64,000 nt of DNA from Bradyrhizobium diazoefficiens (lineage in GTDB: Bacteria > Pseudomonadota > Alphaproteobacteria > Rhizobiales > Xanthobacteraceae), in assembly GCF_016612535.1 (NCBI RefSeq), contig NZ_JAENXS010000002.1:1054001-1118000 (forward strand). The letters are read 5' to 3'. The notes under the pieces were generated by a model. It was not told the DNA's origin. It made no database searches and saw only the letters and a program-made list of their open reading frames with translations. Shown piece after piece: positions 1 through 8,153 of the stretch. Made by a program: the position numbers and the translations under genes. The number at the start of each line of letters is the position of its first letter. The stretch's first letter is position 1.

Positions 1-2
1 CA

Positions 3-974
3 TTGCCAAACAATTTTTTTAGATTGTCGACCGACCAATTCCCTGCGCGAGACAGGATCGAGGCCGTACGCGAAATTGTCGGGCGCTTACTGATGAAAAT
101 GCAGTTCGAGCTGCAGCCCGATGTCACATTCCACCTGGACATGGTGTTTCGATCGCTGCCGGACGCGACCCTGGCGTCCGGCATCTGTCCAGCCATGGAT
201 TGCTTGCGCACGCCGGACCTGATCGAAAGCAACGACCTTATTCTCACGATCGCACTCTCCGGCGGTTGCGTGCTTCGTGTCCGCGGCGAGGAAATTCCAA
301 TCGGCGCAGGCACCGCCGCGCTGACGCGCACGACCGACGTCAGCTCCTGTTCGATTCATTCGACCTCGAACCTCGTCAACTTCCGCTTCCCGTTCGACAA
401 GATGGCTCCGTTGATCACCGATCTCGACGCCGCCGTGATGCGGCCGATTCCGGTCGACCACGAGGCTGTGCGGTTGCTGGTGCACTATGCGAGCGTGTTG
501 AATGACGAGGACATGCTGACGACGCCGGAGGTTCAGAGCCTCGTGTCCAGCCATCTGCAGGATTTGGCCGCGCTGGCGATCGGAGCAACGCGGGATGCCG
601 CCGTGCTCGCGGGCGGCCGCGGTGTTCCCGCCGCGCGTCTACGTGCGATTAAAGCCGACATCGTCAAGAATCTGACCGATCGTCAGCTGTCGATCGAGGC
701 CGTCGCGCTGCGCCACGGGATCACGCCGCGTTATGTCAGCATGTTGTTCGACGGGGATGCGACGACGTTTTCCGAATTCGTGCTGGTCCAGCGGCTCACC
801 CGGGCCCACCGCATGCTGGTCGACCCAAGGCTTTCCGATCGAACCGTGAGCTCGGTCGCGTTCGAAGCGGGATTCGGAGATTTATCGTATTTCAATCGCG
901 CCTTCCGCGGGCGCTATGGCGCGACACCCTCCGACGTCCGCCGGTCGGCGCACCGGGAGAACGGCGATTCGTAG
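3..974 (+). CDS. AraC family transcriptional regulator
   Basis: This is a DNA-binding regulator of about 323 residues. The C-terminal 100 residues carry two helix-turn-helix units of the AraC/XylS type, with the family signature around VSSVAFEAGFGDLSYFNR followed by FRGRYGATPSDVRR. The N-terminal half resembles the ligand or dimerisation domain of AraC proteins of this length. The frame is open to the window edge and the first possible start is a TTG at base 3, so the true start may lie outside the window. It converges on the next AraC-type gene. The effector and targets cannot be read from the sequence. Confidence 0.85.
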   Translation: MPNNFFRLSTDQFPARDRIEAVREIVGRLLMKMQFELQPDVTFHLDMVFRSLPDATLASGICPAMDCLRTPDLIESNDLILTIALSGGCVLRVRGEEIPIGAGTAALTRTTDVSSCSIHSTSNLVNFRFPFDKMAPLITDLDAAVMRPIPVDHEAVRLLVHYASVLNDEDMLTTPEVQSLVSSHLQDLAALAIGATRDAAVLAGGRGVPAARLRAIKADIVKNLTDRQLSIEAVALRHGITPRYVSMLFDGDATTFSEFVLVQRLTRAHRMLVDPRLSDRTVSSVAFEAGFGDLSYFNRAFRGRYGATPSDVRRSAHRENGDS

Positions 975-1024
975 GCGTGTCGTCATTTAGGCCAAGGAGC
1001 TCGTAGCAACCATTAAAAGCCAAA

Positions 1025-1062
1025 CGGCCAGTCCGTTTCTTATGATCGGAACGGACAGGCCG
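1025..1062 (-). terminator. Intrinsic terminator of the AraC-GyrI gene
   Basis: The arms CGGCCAGTCCGTT and AACGGACAGGCCG form a 13-bp stem with one A-A mismatch around a 12-base loop. Read on the minus strand, the stem is followed by a T-rich run (TTTGGCTTTTAATGG), as expected for factor-independent termination of the gene ending at 1076. On the plus strand there is no T run, so it probably acts in one direction only. Confidence 0.6.
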
Positions 1063-1075
1063 CCGTCGGAGCGCG

Positions 1076-1954
1076 TCATTTCAATGGCAGAAAAACCTCC
1101 GCGACTGCCTCGTGCTCCGGCACCTCCGGGAACAGGCTCAGCCGCTGGCAATAGATCGGGAAGTCGCGCGCCTCCTCGCCGCTGGCCGGAAGCCAGTCGC
1201 GATAAAGATAGAGCGCAGCCGGCTCCAGATTGTCGGTGAAGCCGACGACACGCAGCACCGCGCAGCGTCCGCCGGGGATCTCGCCGGCCTTGACCGCTTC
1301 GCCATTCGCCGCGATCGGTTGGTCGGTCCCGACGCAAAGGTCGATGCTATATTCGTCTTGCTGGGCGGGACGCCCCTCCGAATGCCAGACATTAAAAGTC
1401 GGACTCGTCCTGGGGTGCAGGCCGGCGGCCTTGCGCCACGCGATGAACCGCTGAAGAGTGGTGCCAAGCATCTCAGGGCTGCCCCGATGCTCCATGATCG
1501 CCACTTTCGTGGCGGGCACATCGCGGATCGTCACGTCGTCAGTAGTGAAATTCTTCATCAGCTTGCTCCGTGCGTTGTCGAGAGGCCCGAAGGCCGCAAG
1601 CCACGGCTCCCAATCGGGAGATTTCCGAAACGATGACGGCGATTGCCCAAACCGTTGCCGAAAGGCGCGGGCGAAGGCATCCGGCGCATCGTAACCGGCA
1701 TCCATCGCAATCTCCGTGACGCTGTGGGCGTCATTGTAGGCCAGCTGATGCGACGCGCGCTTCAGACGGGCGAGCTGGACATAGCGATGCACCGACAGCC
1801 CGAAGGTCGCGGTGAACTGCCGGTGGAAATGAAATTTCGAGAAGGCCGCAACGGCGCTCAAGCTGTCCAGGTCCAGATCCGCGTCGAGATGCCGGTCGAT
1901 ATGGTCCAGCACCCGCCGCATCCGGTCCCGATAGTTTTGCAGAACCGCCGTCAT
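1076..1954 (-). CDS. AraC family regulator with GyrI-like effector domain
   Basis: This 292-residue regulator has the Rob/SoxS-like order. An N-terminal AraC helix-turn-helix (about residues 8-110, with VTEIAMDAGYDAPDAFAR and FRQRFGQSP) is followed by a GyrI-like small-molecule-binding domain (about 135-292). In related proteins this domain binds hydrophobic or cationic compounds, but the ligand here is unknown. The ATG at 1954 is preceded by a strong ribosome site (GGAGGAGGG, 3 bases upstream), which supports the start. It stands alone and converges on the upstream AraC gene. Confidence 0.88.
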   Translation of the reverse strand: MTAVLQNYRDRMRRVLDHIDRHLDADLDLDSLSAVAAFSKFHFHRQFTATFGLSVHRYVQLARLKRASHQLAYNDAHSVTEIAMDAGYDAPDAFARAFRQRFGQSPSSFRKSPDWEPWLAAFGPLDNARSKLMKNFTTDDVTIRDVPATKVAIMEHRGSPEMLGTTLQRFIAWRKAAGLHPRTSPTFNVWHSEGRPAQQDEYSIDLCVGTDQPIAANGEAVKAGEIPGGRCAVLRVVGFTDNLEPAALYLYRDWLPASGEEARDFPIYCQRLSLFPEVPEHEAVAEVFLPLK

Positions 1955-2041
1955 CGTCCCTCCTCCGTGGCGGGTTTAGTTAGGCTGGGATGGCCGTGAT
2001 GCGCTCGACCGATCTTGCGGGATTGCGGAACTCGCCGGCCC

Positions 2042-2132
2042 CGTAGGGCGGATTAGCGAAGCGTAATCCGCCATCCAATGCGCAACGCGAGGAGAAATGG
2101 CGGATTACGCCTTGCGGCTAATCCGCCCTACG
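2042..2132. repeat. Palindromic intergenic repeat, GTAGGGYGG family
   Basis: This is an imperfect palindrome of about 90 bp. Its outer arms are GTAGGGCGGATTAG and CTAATCCGCCCTAC, with an inner pair GTAATCCGCCA and TGGCGGATTAC. The same family recurs at 8047-8153 and 37683-37771 with a CGAAGCGTAA core. It lies between the AraC-GyrI gene and vapC. The rest of 1955-2221 shows nothing recognisable. Confidence 0.85.
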
Positions 2133-2221
2133 CAAGTGCCCTCACCCGCCCGCCATCAGCACCTTCGCCAGTAACATGTAGGCCGGCAGTGATGGCGTGT
2201 AGGCCGAGGTGCGACACACGA

Positions 2222-2626
2222 TTACGGGCTATGCCAATCCTCAAGCCCCAGGCCGCCGACGCGACCGAACTCCCGCGCGTTGTGCGTTACGATCTTCAAT
2301 CCACGCCGCAAAGCAGAGGCTGCGAGCAGCACGTCGTAGGCACCGATGGGTGTTCCCTGGCTGTTCAGGCTCGCTCGCAATTGTGCCGACACACGGGCAT
2401 CCTCGCGCTCGAATGGCAGGACCGAGATCGTGTTCAAGAGCGTCCTCATCACGTCCCGCACCCGTGGCACCAGATTAGGATTGCGGGCGAGCCCATATTC
2501 GACCTCCATCTCGGTGATCACCGAGACGGCCAGTTGCGATGGCACTTCTTGACGGAGCCGCATGATCACGGCCTGCTCGCCGCGAGCGAAGTCGCTCAGC
2601 ACGTTGGTGTCGAGAAGATACTTCAA
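2222..2626 (-). CDS. vapC: PIN-domain ribonuclease toxin, VapC family
   Basis: This 134-residue protein is the expected length of a VapC toxin. The acidic residues of a PIN nuclease are in place: Asp6 in LLDTNVLSD, Glu41 in ITEMEVEYG, and Asp98 in GAYDVLLAA. The last motif is THNAREF, with Asn116. VapC proteins cleave specific RNAs, often tRNAs, in a metal-dependent way; the target here is unknown. Its ATG overlaps the stop of the antitoxin gene by 4 bases (ATGA), the usual translational coupling of these operons. Confidence 0.88.
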   Translation of the reverse strand: MKYLLDTNVLSDFARGEQAVIMRLRQEVPSQLAVSVITEMEVEYGLARNPNLVPRVRDVMRTLLNTISVLPFEREDARVSAQLRASLNSQGTPIGAYDVLLAASALRRGLKIVTHNAREFGRVGGLGLEDWHSP

Positions 2627-2865
2627 GACAACGCATCTTCTCGCGGCGGCAGCAATTCGTCGCGGTGCGACTCGAACGGCGGCACATCAGGAGACCCCTG
2701 CCATTCCAAGATCGACGATGGCCAGCCGGGACTGCCGAGCGTTTTCTTGTCCAGCCACTCGCGCAACGCCTTGCGGATCAACCCGCTGCGGGTCTCGCCG
2801 AGCGTCTTCGCCGTCCGATCCAATTCCTCGGCAGTCTTATCGTCGAGATACAGGTTGAAGTTCAT
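2623..2865 (-). CDS. Ribbon-helix-helix antitoxin, VapB-like
   Basis: This 80-residue protein begins with a strand (MNFNLYLDDKT) and then two helices (AEELDRTAKTLGETRSGLIRKALREWL), the pattern of a ribbon-helix-helix DNA-binding domain. The C-terminal half is polar and is likely the toxin-binding tail. It is the first gene of the operon with vapC and overlaps it by 4 bases. A GGAGG ribosome site lies 8 bases upstream of the ATG. The palindrome just upstream is the expected site of autorepression. Confidence 0.85.
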   Translation of the reverse strand: MNFNLYLDDKTAEELDRTAKTLGETRSGLIRKALREWLDKKTLGSPGWPSSILEWQGSPDVPPFESHRDELLPPREDALS

Positions 2866-2878
2866 GAGGAACGCCTCC

Positions 2879-2899
2879 TATAACCTGATACAGGTTATA
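2879..2899 (-). promoter_or_regulatory. Operator palindrome of the vapBC operon
   Basis: A perfect inverted repeat has arms TATAACCTG and CAGGTTATA separated by ATA. It sits immediately upstream of the antitoxin ribosome site. The AT-rich arms also resemble a -10 element, so bound antitoxin would block the promoter. Position and symmetry fit a ribbon-helix-helix operator; binding is inferred. Confidence 0.7.
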
Positions 2900-3012
2900 T
2901 TCTGGAGGCAGTCCTCGGCAAGCGAAAATCCGTCAAAATCGGCTCACGGCGCGTGCCCAAAAAGACCGTCAGCGACGGGGAAGTCCATCGTTCGTCAGTA
3001 CGGTCAGGCGCG

Positions 3013-3909
3013 TCAGTCGCGCGATATTGACAGTCCCGCGAGAAGCGGCGCGTACGCCGCGAGCCTGCGGGATACGAACTCGGTGAAGAGCCGCACCCGC
3101 TTCGTCTTGCGGGTCTCCCCCTGTGTGAGCAGCCAGAGCGTTCCGTACATGTGCAGCTCGGTGCCAGGCACCCTCACCAGCAGGGGGTCGGCGTCTCCGA
3201 CGAAGCACGGCAACGTCGTGATCCCGAGTCCTTGCCGGACAGCGGCGATTTGCGCCCCGGCGTCCGAGGTCCTGAATGGAACGCCCTTGGTGCGAACCTC
3301 ACCCTCGCTGGCCCAATCCGGAATTCCATGAATGCTGATGACGATCCACCGGATGGGATCAGGCGCGCCCGCACGCCCCGCGGCCAGTCGATCCCTGGAC
3401 ATGTAGATGCCGCCGAACAGCTCCGGTCCCTTCAGGCCGTGAAGATTGAGCGGCAGGGTTTTGCGGTCGTAGACGACGCGGATCGCGACGTCGGCCTGTC
3501 GGTTGGTCAGATTTGCCAACTCGCCGAACGACAAGATGTCCATCTCGATGTCGGGATGTAGGCGCGCGAAATCGGCGAAGTCCGGCATCAGCAGGTGGGC
3601 CGCAAGCGGCGGTGCCAACGTCACCCGCAGACGCCCGCGCACGCTCTGGTCGCGCCCGAAGACGCGCGTCTCCAGCTGGTGCGACGACGCTTCCATTTGG
3701 TCCGCGAACTCGAGGACCTCCTCGCCCGCAGCCGTCAGGCGGTAGCCGGAAGGCAGCTTTTCGAACATGTGCACGCCGAGGCGTTGCTCGAGTTGGGCGA
3801 TGCGTCGCAGCACGGTCGCGTGGTTCACGCCGAGGCGCTCGGCGGCAGCCCGCACCGAGCCTCCACGCGCGACGGCAAGAAAGTAGCGAACGTCATCCCA
3901 GTCGATCAT
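3013..3909 (-). CDS. LysR family transcriptional regulator
   Basis: This 298-residue LysR-type regulator has an N-terminal winged helix-turn-helix (residues 1-60, with GGSVRAAAERLGVNHATVLRRIAQLE) and a periplasmic-binding-protein-like effector domain from about residue 90. The frame is open to 4101, but the ATG at 3909 (MIDWDDVRYF) is where LysR domains start, so the longer version is unlikely. It is divergent from the SDR gene at 4186, which is therefore its most likely target. The same subgroup, with an IDWDD opening, appears again at 36764. Confidence 0.88.
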   Translation of the reverse strand: MIDWDDVRYFLAVARGGSVRAAAERLGVNHATVLRRIAQLEQRLGVHMFEKLPSGYRLTAAGEEVLEFADQMEASSHQLETRVFGRDQSVRGRLRVTLAPPLAAHLLMPDFADFARLHPDIEMDILSFGELANLTNRQADVAIRVVYDRKTLPLNLHGLKGPELFGGIYMSRDRLAAGRAGAPDPIRWIVISIHGIPDWASEGEVRTKGVPFRTSDAGAQIAAVRQGLGITTLPCFVGDADPLLVRVPGTELHMYGTLWLLTQGETRKTKRVRLFTEFVSRRLAAYAPLLAGLSISRD

Positions 3910-4185
3910 GGTGCAATCCGGCACCGCCGGGGTGCGCCGTCCAAAGCCCGTATCGAGCACATCGAGCCGTAATATGCCGGTCATTGTGGCCTGTGTCGAC
4001 GGTTGCGGCCGCATTTCCGAATCGCGGACACCGATCACCGCGGCTGAGATCAGTCGTCCAGCCCGATCGATTTCGCACCACCGATGTGCGCGCTTCCGCA
4101 CTCAACGCCTGACGCGGGCGGACCCATCTCCACGTTCTCGGGGGCATCCCCGAGCGACCAAAGGCAGAGCCTGAAAGGAGAGATT

Positions 4186-4920
4186 ATGGGAAAGTTGGAC
4201 GGTAAGGTTGCGGTCATCACGGGTGGATCGAGCGGCATGGCGCTGGCGAGCGCCAAACGGTTCGTCGAAGAAGGCGCCTATGTCTTCATCATGGGCCGGA
4301 GGCAGCAGGCGCTCGACGAGGCCGTCAAGCTGATTGGCCAGAACGTGACCGGCGTGCGCGGCGACGCGGCCAATCTCGACGACCTCGACCGCCTGTTCGA
4401 CACGGTCAAGCGGGACAAGGGCAGGATCGACGTGCTGTACGCGAGCGCCGGCATCGGCGAAGCGGTTCCGCTGGGCGAGATTACCGAGCAGCATTTCGAT
4501 GCGACCTTCGGCCTGAATACGCGCGGCACGCTATTCACGGTGCAAAAGGCGTTGCCGCTGTTCAGTGATGGCGGATCGATCTTCATGACCGGGTCAGTCG
4601 CGTCAGTGAAAGGTTTTCCGGGTTACAGCGTGTATGCGGCGAGCAAGGCGGCGTTGCACGCATTCGCGCGCGGGTGGCTCAACGAACTGAAGGGCAGGAA
4701 TATCCGGGTGAACGTGCTGCACCCGGGACCGATCGCCACACCGATGCAGGACCAGGTTCTCACGGAGGAGGCGAAGCGGATGTTCGAATCCCTGATCCCG
4801 CGCGGAAAGATGGGTCGCCCGGAGGAAATTGCGGCGGCCGCGCTGTTTCTCGCGTCGGACGATTCCAGCTTCGTGAACGGGGTGGAGTTGTCCGTCGACG
4901 GTGGCTTCTCGGCGATCTGA
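4186..4920 (+). CDS. SDR family oxidoreductase
   Basis: This 244-residue classical short-chain dehydrogenase has the cofactor loop TGGSSGMA near the N-terminus, an ASAG motif (YASAGIG), and the catalytic pair Tyr150 and Lys154 in YAASK. GRR after the second strand suggests a preference for NADP(H). The C-terminus (FVNGVELSVDGG) is typical of the family. The ATG at 4186 is chosen because AAAGGAG lies 5 bases upstream and the cofactor fold begins directly after it. The substrate is unknown. It is divergent from a LysR gene and ends 8 bases before the guaA stop on the other strand. Confidence 0.9.
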   Translation: MGKLDGKVAVITGGSSGMALASAKRFVEEGAYVFIMGRRQQALDEAVKLIGQNVTGVRGDAANLDDLDRLFDTVKRDKGRIDVLYASAGIGEAVPLGEITEQHFDATFGLNTRGTLFTVQKALPLFSDGGSIFMTGSVASVKGFPGYSVYAASKAALHAFARGWLNELKGRNIRVNVLHPGPIATPMQDQVLTEEAKRMFESLIPRGKMGRPEEIAAAALFLASDDSSFVNGVELSVDGGFSAI

Positions 4921-4928
4921 CGGGACGG

Positions 4929-6527
4929 TCACTCCCACTCAATCGTCCCCGGCGGCTTGCTCGTCACGTCGTACACCACCCTATTCACGCCCTTCACCTC
5001 GTTGATGATGCGCGTAGCGGTCTCGCCCAGAAACTTCATGTCGAACGGGTAGAAGTCCGCGGTCATGCCGTCGGTGGAGGTGACGGCGCGTAGGCCGACG
5101 ACGAAGTCGTAGGTGCGGCCGTCGCCCATGACGCCGACTGTCTTGACGGGGAGCAGCACGGCAAAGGCCTGCCAGATGTCGTCGTAGAGGCCGTGCTTGC
5201 GGATCTGGTCGATGTAGACGGCATCGGCCTGGCGCAAAATGTCGAGCTTGTCGCGGGTGATGTCGCCGGGGCAGCGGATGGCGAGGCCGGGGCCCGGGAA
5301 CGGGTGGCGGCCGACGAAGATTTCGGGGAGGCCGAGCTCGCGGCCGAGCTTGCGGACCTCGTCCTTGAACAGCTCGCGCAAGGGCTCGACGAGCTTCATG
5401 TTCATGCGTTCAGGGAGACCGCCGACATTGTGGTGCGACTTGATCGTCACCGAGGGGCCGCCGGTGAAGGAGACGCTCTCGATCACGTCGGGATAGAGCG
5501 TGCCTTGGGCCAGGAAGTCGGCGCCGCCGATCTTCTTGGCCTCCGCCTCGAACACCTCGATGAAGAGGCGGCCGATGGTCTTGCGCTTTGTTTCGGGATC
5601 GGTGACGCCTTCGAGCTCGCCCAGAAACTGTTTTGACGCATCCACGTGCACGAGCGGGATGTTGTAGTGGTGGCGGAACAGGTCGACCACGGTCTTGGCT
5701 TCGTCGAGGCGGAGCATGCCGTGATCGACGAACACACAGGTGAGCTGGTCGCCGATGGCTTCGTGGATCAGCACGGCCGCGACCGCCGAATCGACGCCGC
5801 CGGAGAGACCGCAGATCACCTTGCCTCGGCCGACCTGAGCGCGGATCTTCTGGATCTCCTCCTCGCGGAAGGCACGCATGGTCCAGTCACCGGAGAGGCC
5901 GGCGATCTTGCGGACGAAATTGCGGATCAGCTTGGCGCCGTCGGGCGTGTGCACCACTTCGGGGTGGAACATCAGGCCGTAATATTTGCGCGTCTCGTCC
6001 TGGATGATCGCGAACGGCGCGTTCGGCGAGGTGCCGGCCACGGAGAAGCCCGGCGGCATTTTTGTGATGCGGTCGCCATGGCTCATCCAGACCTGATGTT
6101 TGCCACCGAGAGACCAAGTGTCCTCGAACAGCTTGCTCTGCGCCTTCACCTCGACATCGGCGCGGCCGAATTCACGGTGATGGCCGCCCTCGACGGTGCC
6201 GCCAAGCTGCTCTGCCATCGTCATCTGGCCATAGCAGATGCCCATCACGGGCACGCCGGAGGCGAAGATCAATTGCGGGGCGCGGGGCGAGCCGGCCTCA
6301 TGCACCGATTCAGGGCCGCCGGAGAGGATCACCGCTTTCGGCTTCATCTCCTTGAAGGCCTCTTCGGCCTTGTTGAACGGGACGATCTCGCAATAGACGC
6401 CGTCCTCGCGCACGCGACGCGCGATCAGCTGCGTCACCTGGCTGCCGAAGTCGACGATGAGAATCTTGTCATGCGCCGAGGCCACTGAGGGCGTCGACGC
6501 GGAGCGGTCGTGCTGTGCTGCTGTCAT
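4929..6527 (-). CDS. guaA: GMP synthase (glutamine-hydrolysing)
   Basis: This 532-residue enzyme makes GMP from XMP, ATP and glutamine, the last step of guanine nucleotide synthesis. An N-terminal class I glutamine amidotransferase has its nucleophile cysteine in GICYGQM (about residue 94). An ATP-pyrophosphatase domain follows with the P-loop SGGVDSAV (about 240), then a dimerisation domain ending in KPPGTIEWE. The ATG at 6527 (MTAAQHDRS) gives the usual length; upstream codons in frame are not family-like. The partner enzyme guaB lies about 8 kb away on the same strand. Confidence 0.97.
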   Translation of the reverse strand: MTAAQHDRSASTPSVASAHDKILIVDFGSQVTQLIARRVREDGVYCEIVPFNKAEEAFKEMKPKAVILSGGPESVHEAGSPRAPQLIFASGVPVMGICYGQMTMAEQLGGTVEGGHHREFGRADVEVKAQSKLFEDTWSLGGKHQVWMSHGDRITKMPPGFSVAGTSPNAPFAIIQDETRKYYGLMFHPEVVHTPDGAKLIRNFVRKIAGLSGDWTMRAFREEEIQKIRAQVGRGKVICGLSGGVDSAVAAVLIHEAIGDQLTCVFVDHGMLRLDEAKTVVDLFRHHYNIPLVHVDASKQFLGELEGVTDPETKRKTIGRLFIEVFEAEAKKIGGADFLAQGTLYPDVIESVSFTGGPSVTIKSHHNVGGLPERMNMKLVEPLRELFKDEVRKLGRELGLPEIFVGRHPFPGPGLAIRCPGDITRDKLDILRQADAVYIDQIRKHGLYDDIWQAFAVLLPVKTVGVMGDGRTYDFVVGLRAVTSTDGMTADFYPFDMKFLGETATRIINEVKGVNRVVYDVTSKPPGTIEWE

Positions 6528-6677
6528 GGCAAGCAAATACGCGACCGTGCGACTGCCCGCAACCGCGCGGGGCACGCGCCCACATTCTTCTTTGGGCATG
6601 GACAAATGGATATAGGTAAGTATTATTGACCTAATAGGCTCCGCCATCGAACAGGGGCAGCTCAGGGAGGATCACCA

Positions 6678-7049
6678 TTGTCGCAGCATCATCAGCCATC
6701 AACGCTTGCAGCCCTCGGCCGGACCTGGGTCGAGGCCTGGAACGCGCGCGATCTCGAACGTGTCCTTGCGCTCTATGACGACGCCACTGAGATGACCTCG
6801 GACCGCATCCCCGCGATGGGATTTGATGCCAGCGGCACCGTCCGCGGCAAGGACGCGCTGCGGGCTTATTGGAGCAAGGCGCTCGGGTTGCTGCCGGAGC
6901 TGCACTTTTCATTGATCGATGTGTTCGTGAGCCCCGACAGCCTGGTGGTGTTTTACGAGAACGAGCGGGGCAAGCGGATCTGCGAATATCTGCGGGTGAA
7001 TGAGGCGGGGCTGATCGTGCAGGGATCGGCGAACCATTTGCCGCATTGA
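6678..7049 (+). CDS. NTF2-like / SnoaL-like domain protein
   Basis: This 123-residue protein has the cone-shaped NTF2-like fold pattern. The opening helix (LAALGRTWVEAWNARDLERVLALYDDATEMTS region), the GKDALRAYWSKAL helix and a final sheet are characteristic. Such proteins act as small isomerases or hydrolases or simply bind ligands, and no catalytic role can be assigned here. The start is a TTG with a strong GGGAGG site 7 bases upstream; there is no ATG near the N-terminus. Confidence 0.75.
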   Translation: MSQHHQPSTLAALGRTWVEAWNARDLERVLALYDDATEMTSDRIPAMGFDASGTVRGKDALRAYWSKALGLLPELHFSLIDVFVSPDSLVVFYENERGKRICEYLRVNEAGLIVQGSANHLPH

Positions 7050-7112
7050 CGGAGACTGCGGCGCGCGCGTGCGCCAACAACGGCACCGCCGGCTCCGAGA
7101 CAGGATTCTCGC

Positions 7113-7445
7113 ATGAAACTCCCCACCTCCCCCTTCACCGTCACCGACTGGAGCAAGGTCGAGGCCACCACGCATCCCGGTGAAACCGGGCAGGCCAAGT
7201 GGCGGACGCTGAACATCGGCGATCTCCGGGTGCGGATGGTCGAGTATTCGCCGGGCTATCTCGCCGATCATTGGTGCGACCGGGGCCACGTGCTCTACGT
7301 GCTGCAGGGCGAACTCGACAGCGAACTGCGCGACGGGCGAAAATTCAAGCTGACGCCGGGGATGAGCTACCAGGTCTCGGATTTCGGCGATGCCGCGCAT
7401 CGCTCGTCGACGGCCGTGGGCGCGACGCTGTTCATTGTCGACTGA
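7113..7445 (+). CDS. Small cupin protein
   Basis: This 110-residue single-domain cupin carries a metal-binding-type motif (ADHWCDRGHVLYVLQGELD) followed by the second cupin motif around PGMSYQVSDFGDAAHRS. The DHWC cluster recalls the small group annotated as DHCW-motif cupin proteins. Function is not established. It follows the NTF2-like gene by 63 bases on the same strand and may share its transcript. Confidence 0.75.
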   Translation: MKLPTSPFTVTDWSKVEATTHPGETGQAKWRTLNIGDLRVRMVEYSPGYLADHWCDRGHVLYVLQGELDSELRDGRKFKLTPGMSYQVSDFGDAAHRSSTAVGATLFIVD

Positions 7446-7521
7446 CGGAACACTCGTTCAGGGGCTGGTGTGCAGCGCAAAATAGCAAAGCGCAGGGGAC
7501 TCGCTGTCAAGGCGTGGTGCC

Positions 7522-7550
7522 TTGAACTTGCCCCAATAAATCGTTATATT
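7522..7550 (+). promoter_or_regulatory. Probable promoter of the cold-shock gene
   Basis: TTGAAC at 7522-7527 and TATATT at 7545-7550 are separated by 17 bases, a good housekeeping sigma-factor promoter for a high-GC alphaproteobacterium. Transcription would start near 7557. That leaves a leader of about 150 bases before the csp start, as is common for cold-shock mRNAs whose leader folding is temperature dependent. Confidence 0.6.
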
Positions 7551-7709
7551 CGAAAGCATCGATCCTTGGCCGAACGACTGGGCCGCTCCGTCTCATTTCA
7601 ATGGACGAGCACGTTTCAGGTATTTCTCCAAAATCGACCAACCGGGATGATGGGCGCAGCAATGTGCATTTGTCCCCCTGAGTGCATCGTCAATTGAAAG
7701 GAAATGACT

Positions 7710-7919
7710 ATGGCAATGGGCACCGTGAAGTGGTTCAACAACCAAAAGGGCTTCGGCTTCATCCAGCCGGATGACGGCCAGAAGGACGTCTTCGTTCACA
7801 TCAGCGCCGTTGAACGCGCCGGTCTGAGCACCCTCAACGAGGGTCAGAAGGTTTCGTTCGATATTGTTGCGGACCGCCGCAGCGGCAAGTCCTCGGCCGA
7901 CAACCTCCGCGCCGGCTAG
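7710..7919 (+). CDS. cspA: Cold-shock protein, CspA family
   Basis: This 69-residue single cold-shock domain carries both RNA-binding motifs, GFGFI and DVFVHIS, after the hallmark opening MGTVKWFN. Such proteins bind single-stranded RNA and melt secondary structure. The ATG at 7710 is preferred over the one at 7704, because AAGGAA ends only 6 bases before 7710. A promoter lies about 155 bases upstream and a strong terminator follows the gene, so it is probably a single-gene unit. Confidence 0.95.
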   Translation: MAMGTVKWFNNQKGFGFIQPDDGQKDVFVHISAVERAGLSTLNEGQKVSFDIVADRRSGKSSADNLRAG

Positions 7920-7979
7920 TTGACCGCGAAATTCGCGATCTGACCACGGACGTACCGGCAGATCGTAGGATTACAGAAG

Positions 7980-8016
7980 CCCCGCCACCGAGATCTCGGT
8001 GGCGGGGTTTTCGTTT
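7980..8016 (+). terminator. Intrinsic terminator of cspA
   Basis: A perfect 28-base palindrome with arms CCCCGCCACCGAGA and TCTCGGTGGCGGGG is followed by TTTT. It begins 60 bases after the cspA stop and is one of the strongest intrinsic terminators in the window. Confidence 0.9.
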
Positions 8017-8046
8017 GGAACGGTGTTGCCTCGCGGGCGGTGCCGG

Positions 8047-8153
8047 TGGGTGGGTTAGCCCTGCGGCTGCGCGAAGCCCAGTCCGTGTAACCCATCACTG
8101 GCTCTATCCGCAGAAACAGAAGTGGTGGGTTACGCCTCGCGGACCACCCTACG
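8047..8153. repeat. Palindromic repeat overlapping the rsmB 3' end
   Basis: This member of the GTAGGGYGG palindrome family has a left side GGTGGGTTAGCC and a right side ending GACCACCCTACG, with the internal CAGAAACAGAAG also seen in the copy at 37683. Bases 8130-8153 are also coding: the last codons and stop of the rsmB-type gene lie inside the repeat. Confidence 0.75.

Noticed and set aside
2078..3331. 417-residue plus-strand frame across the vapBC and lysR genes
   Set aside because: It starts inside a palindromic repeat and lies opposite real genes with clear motifs; composition is shadow-like.
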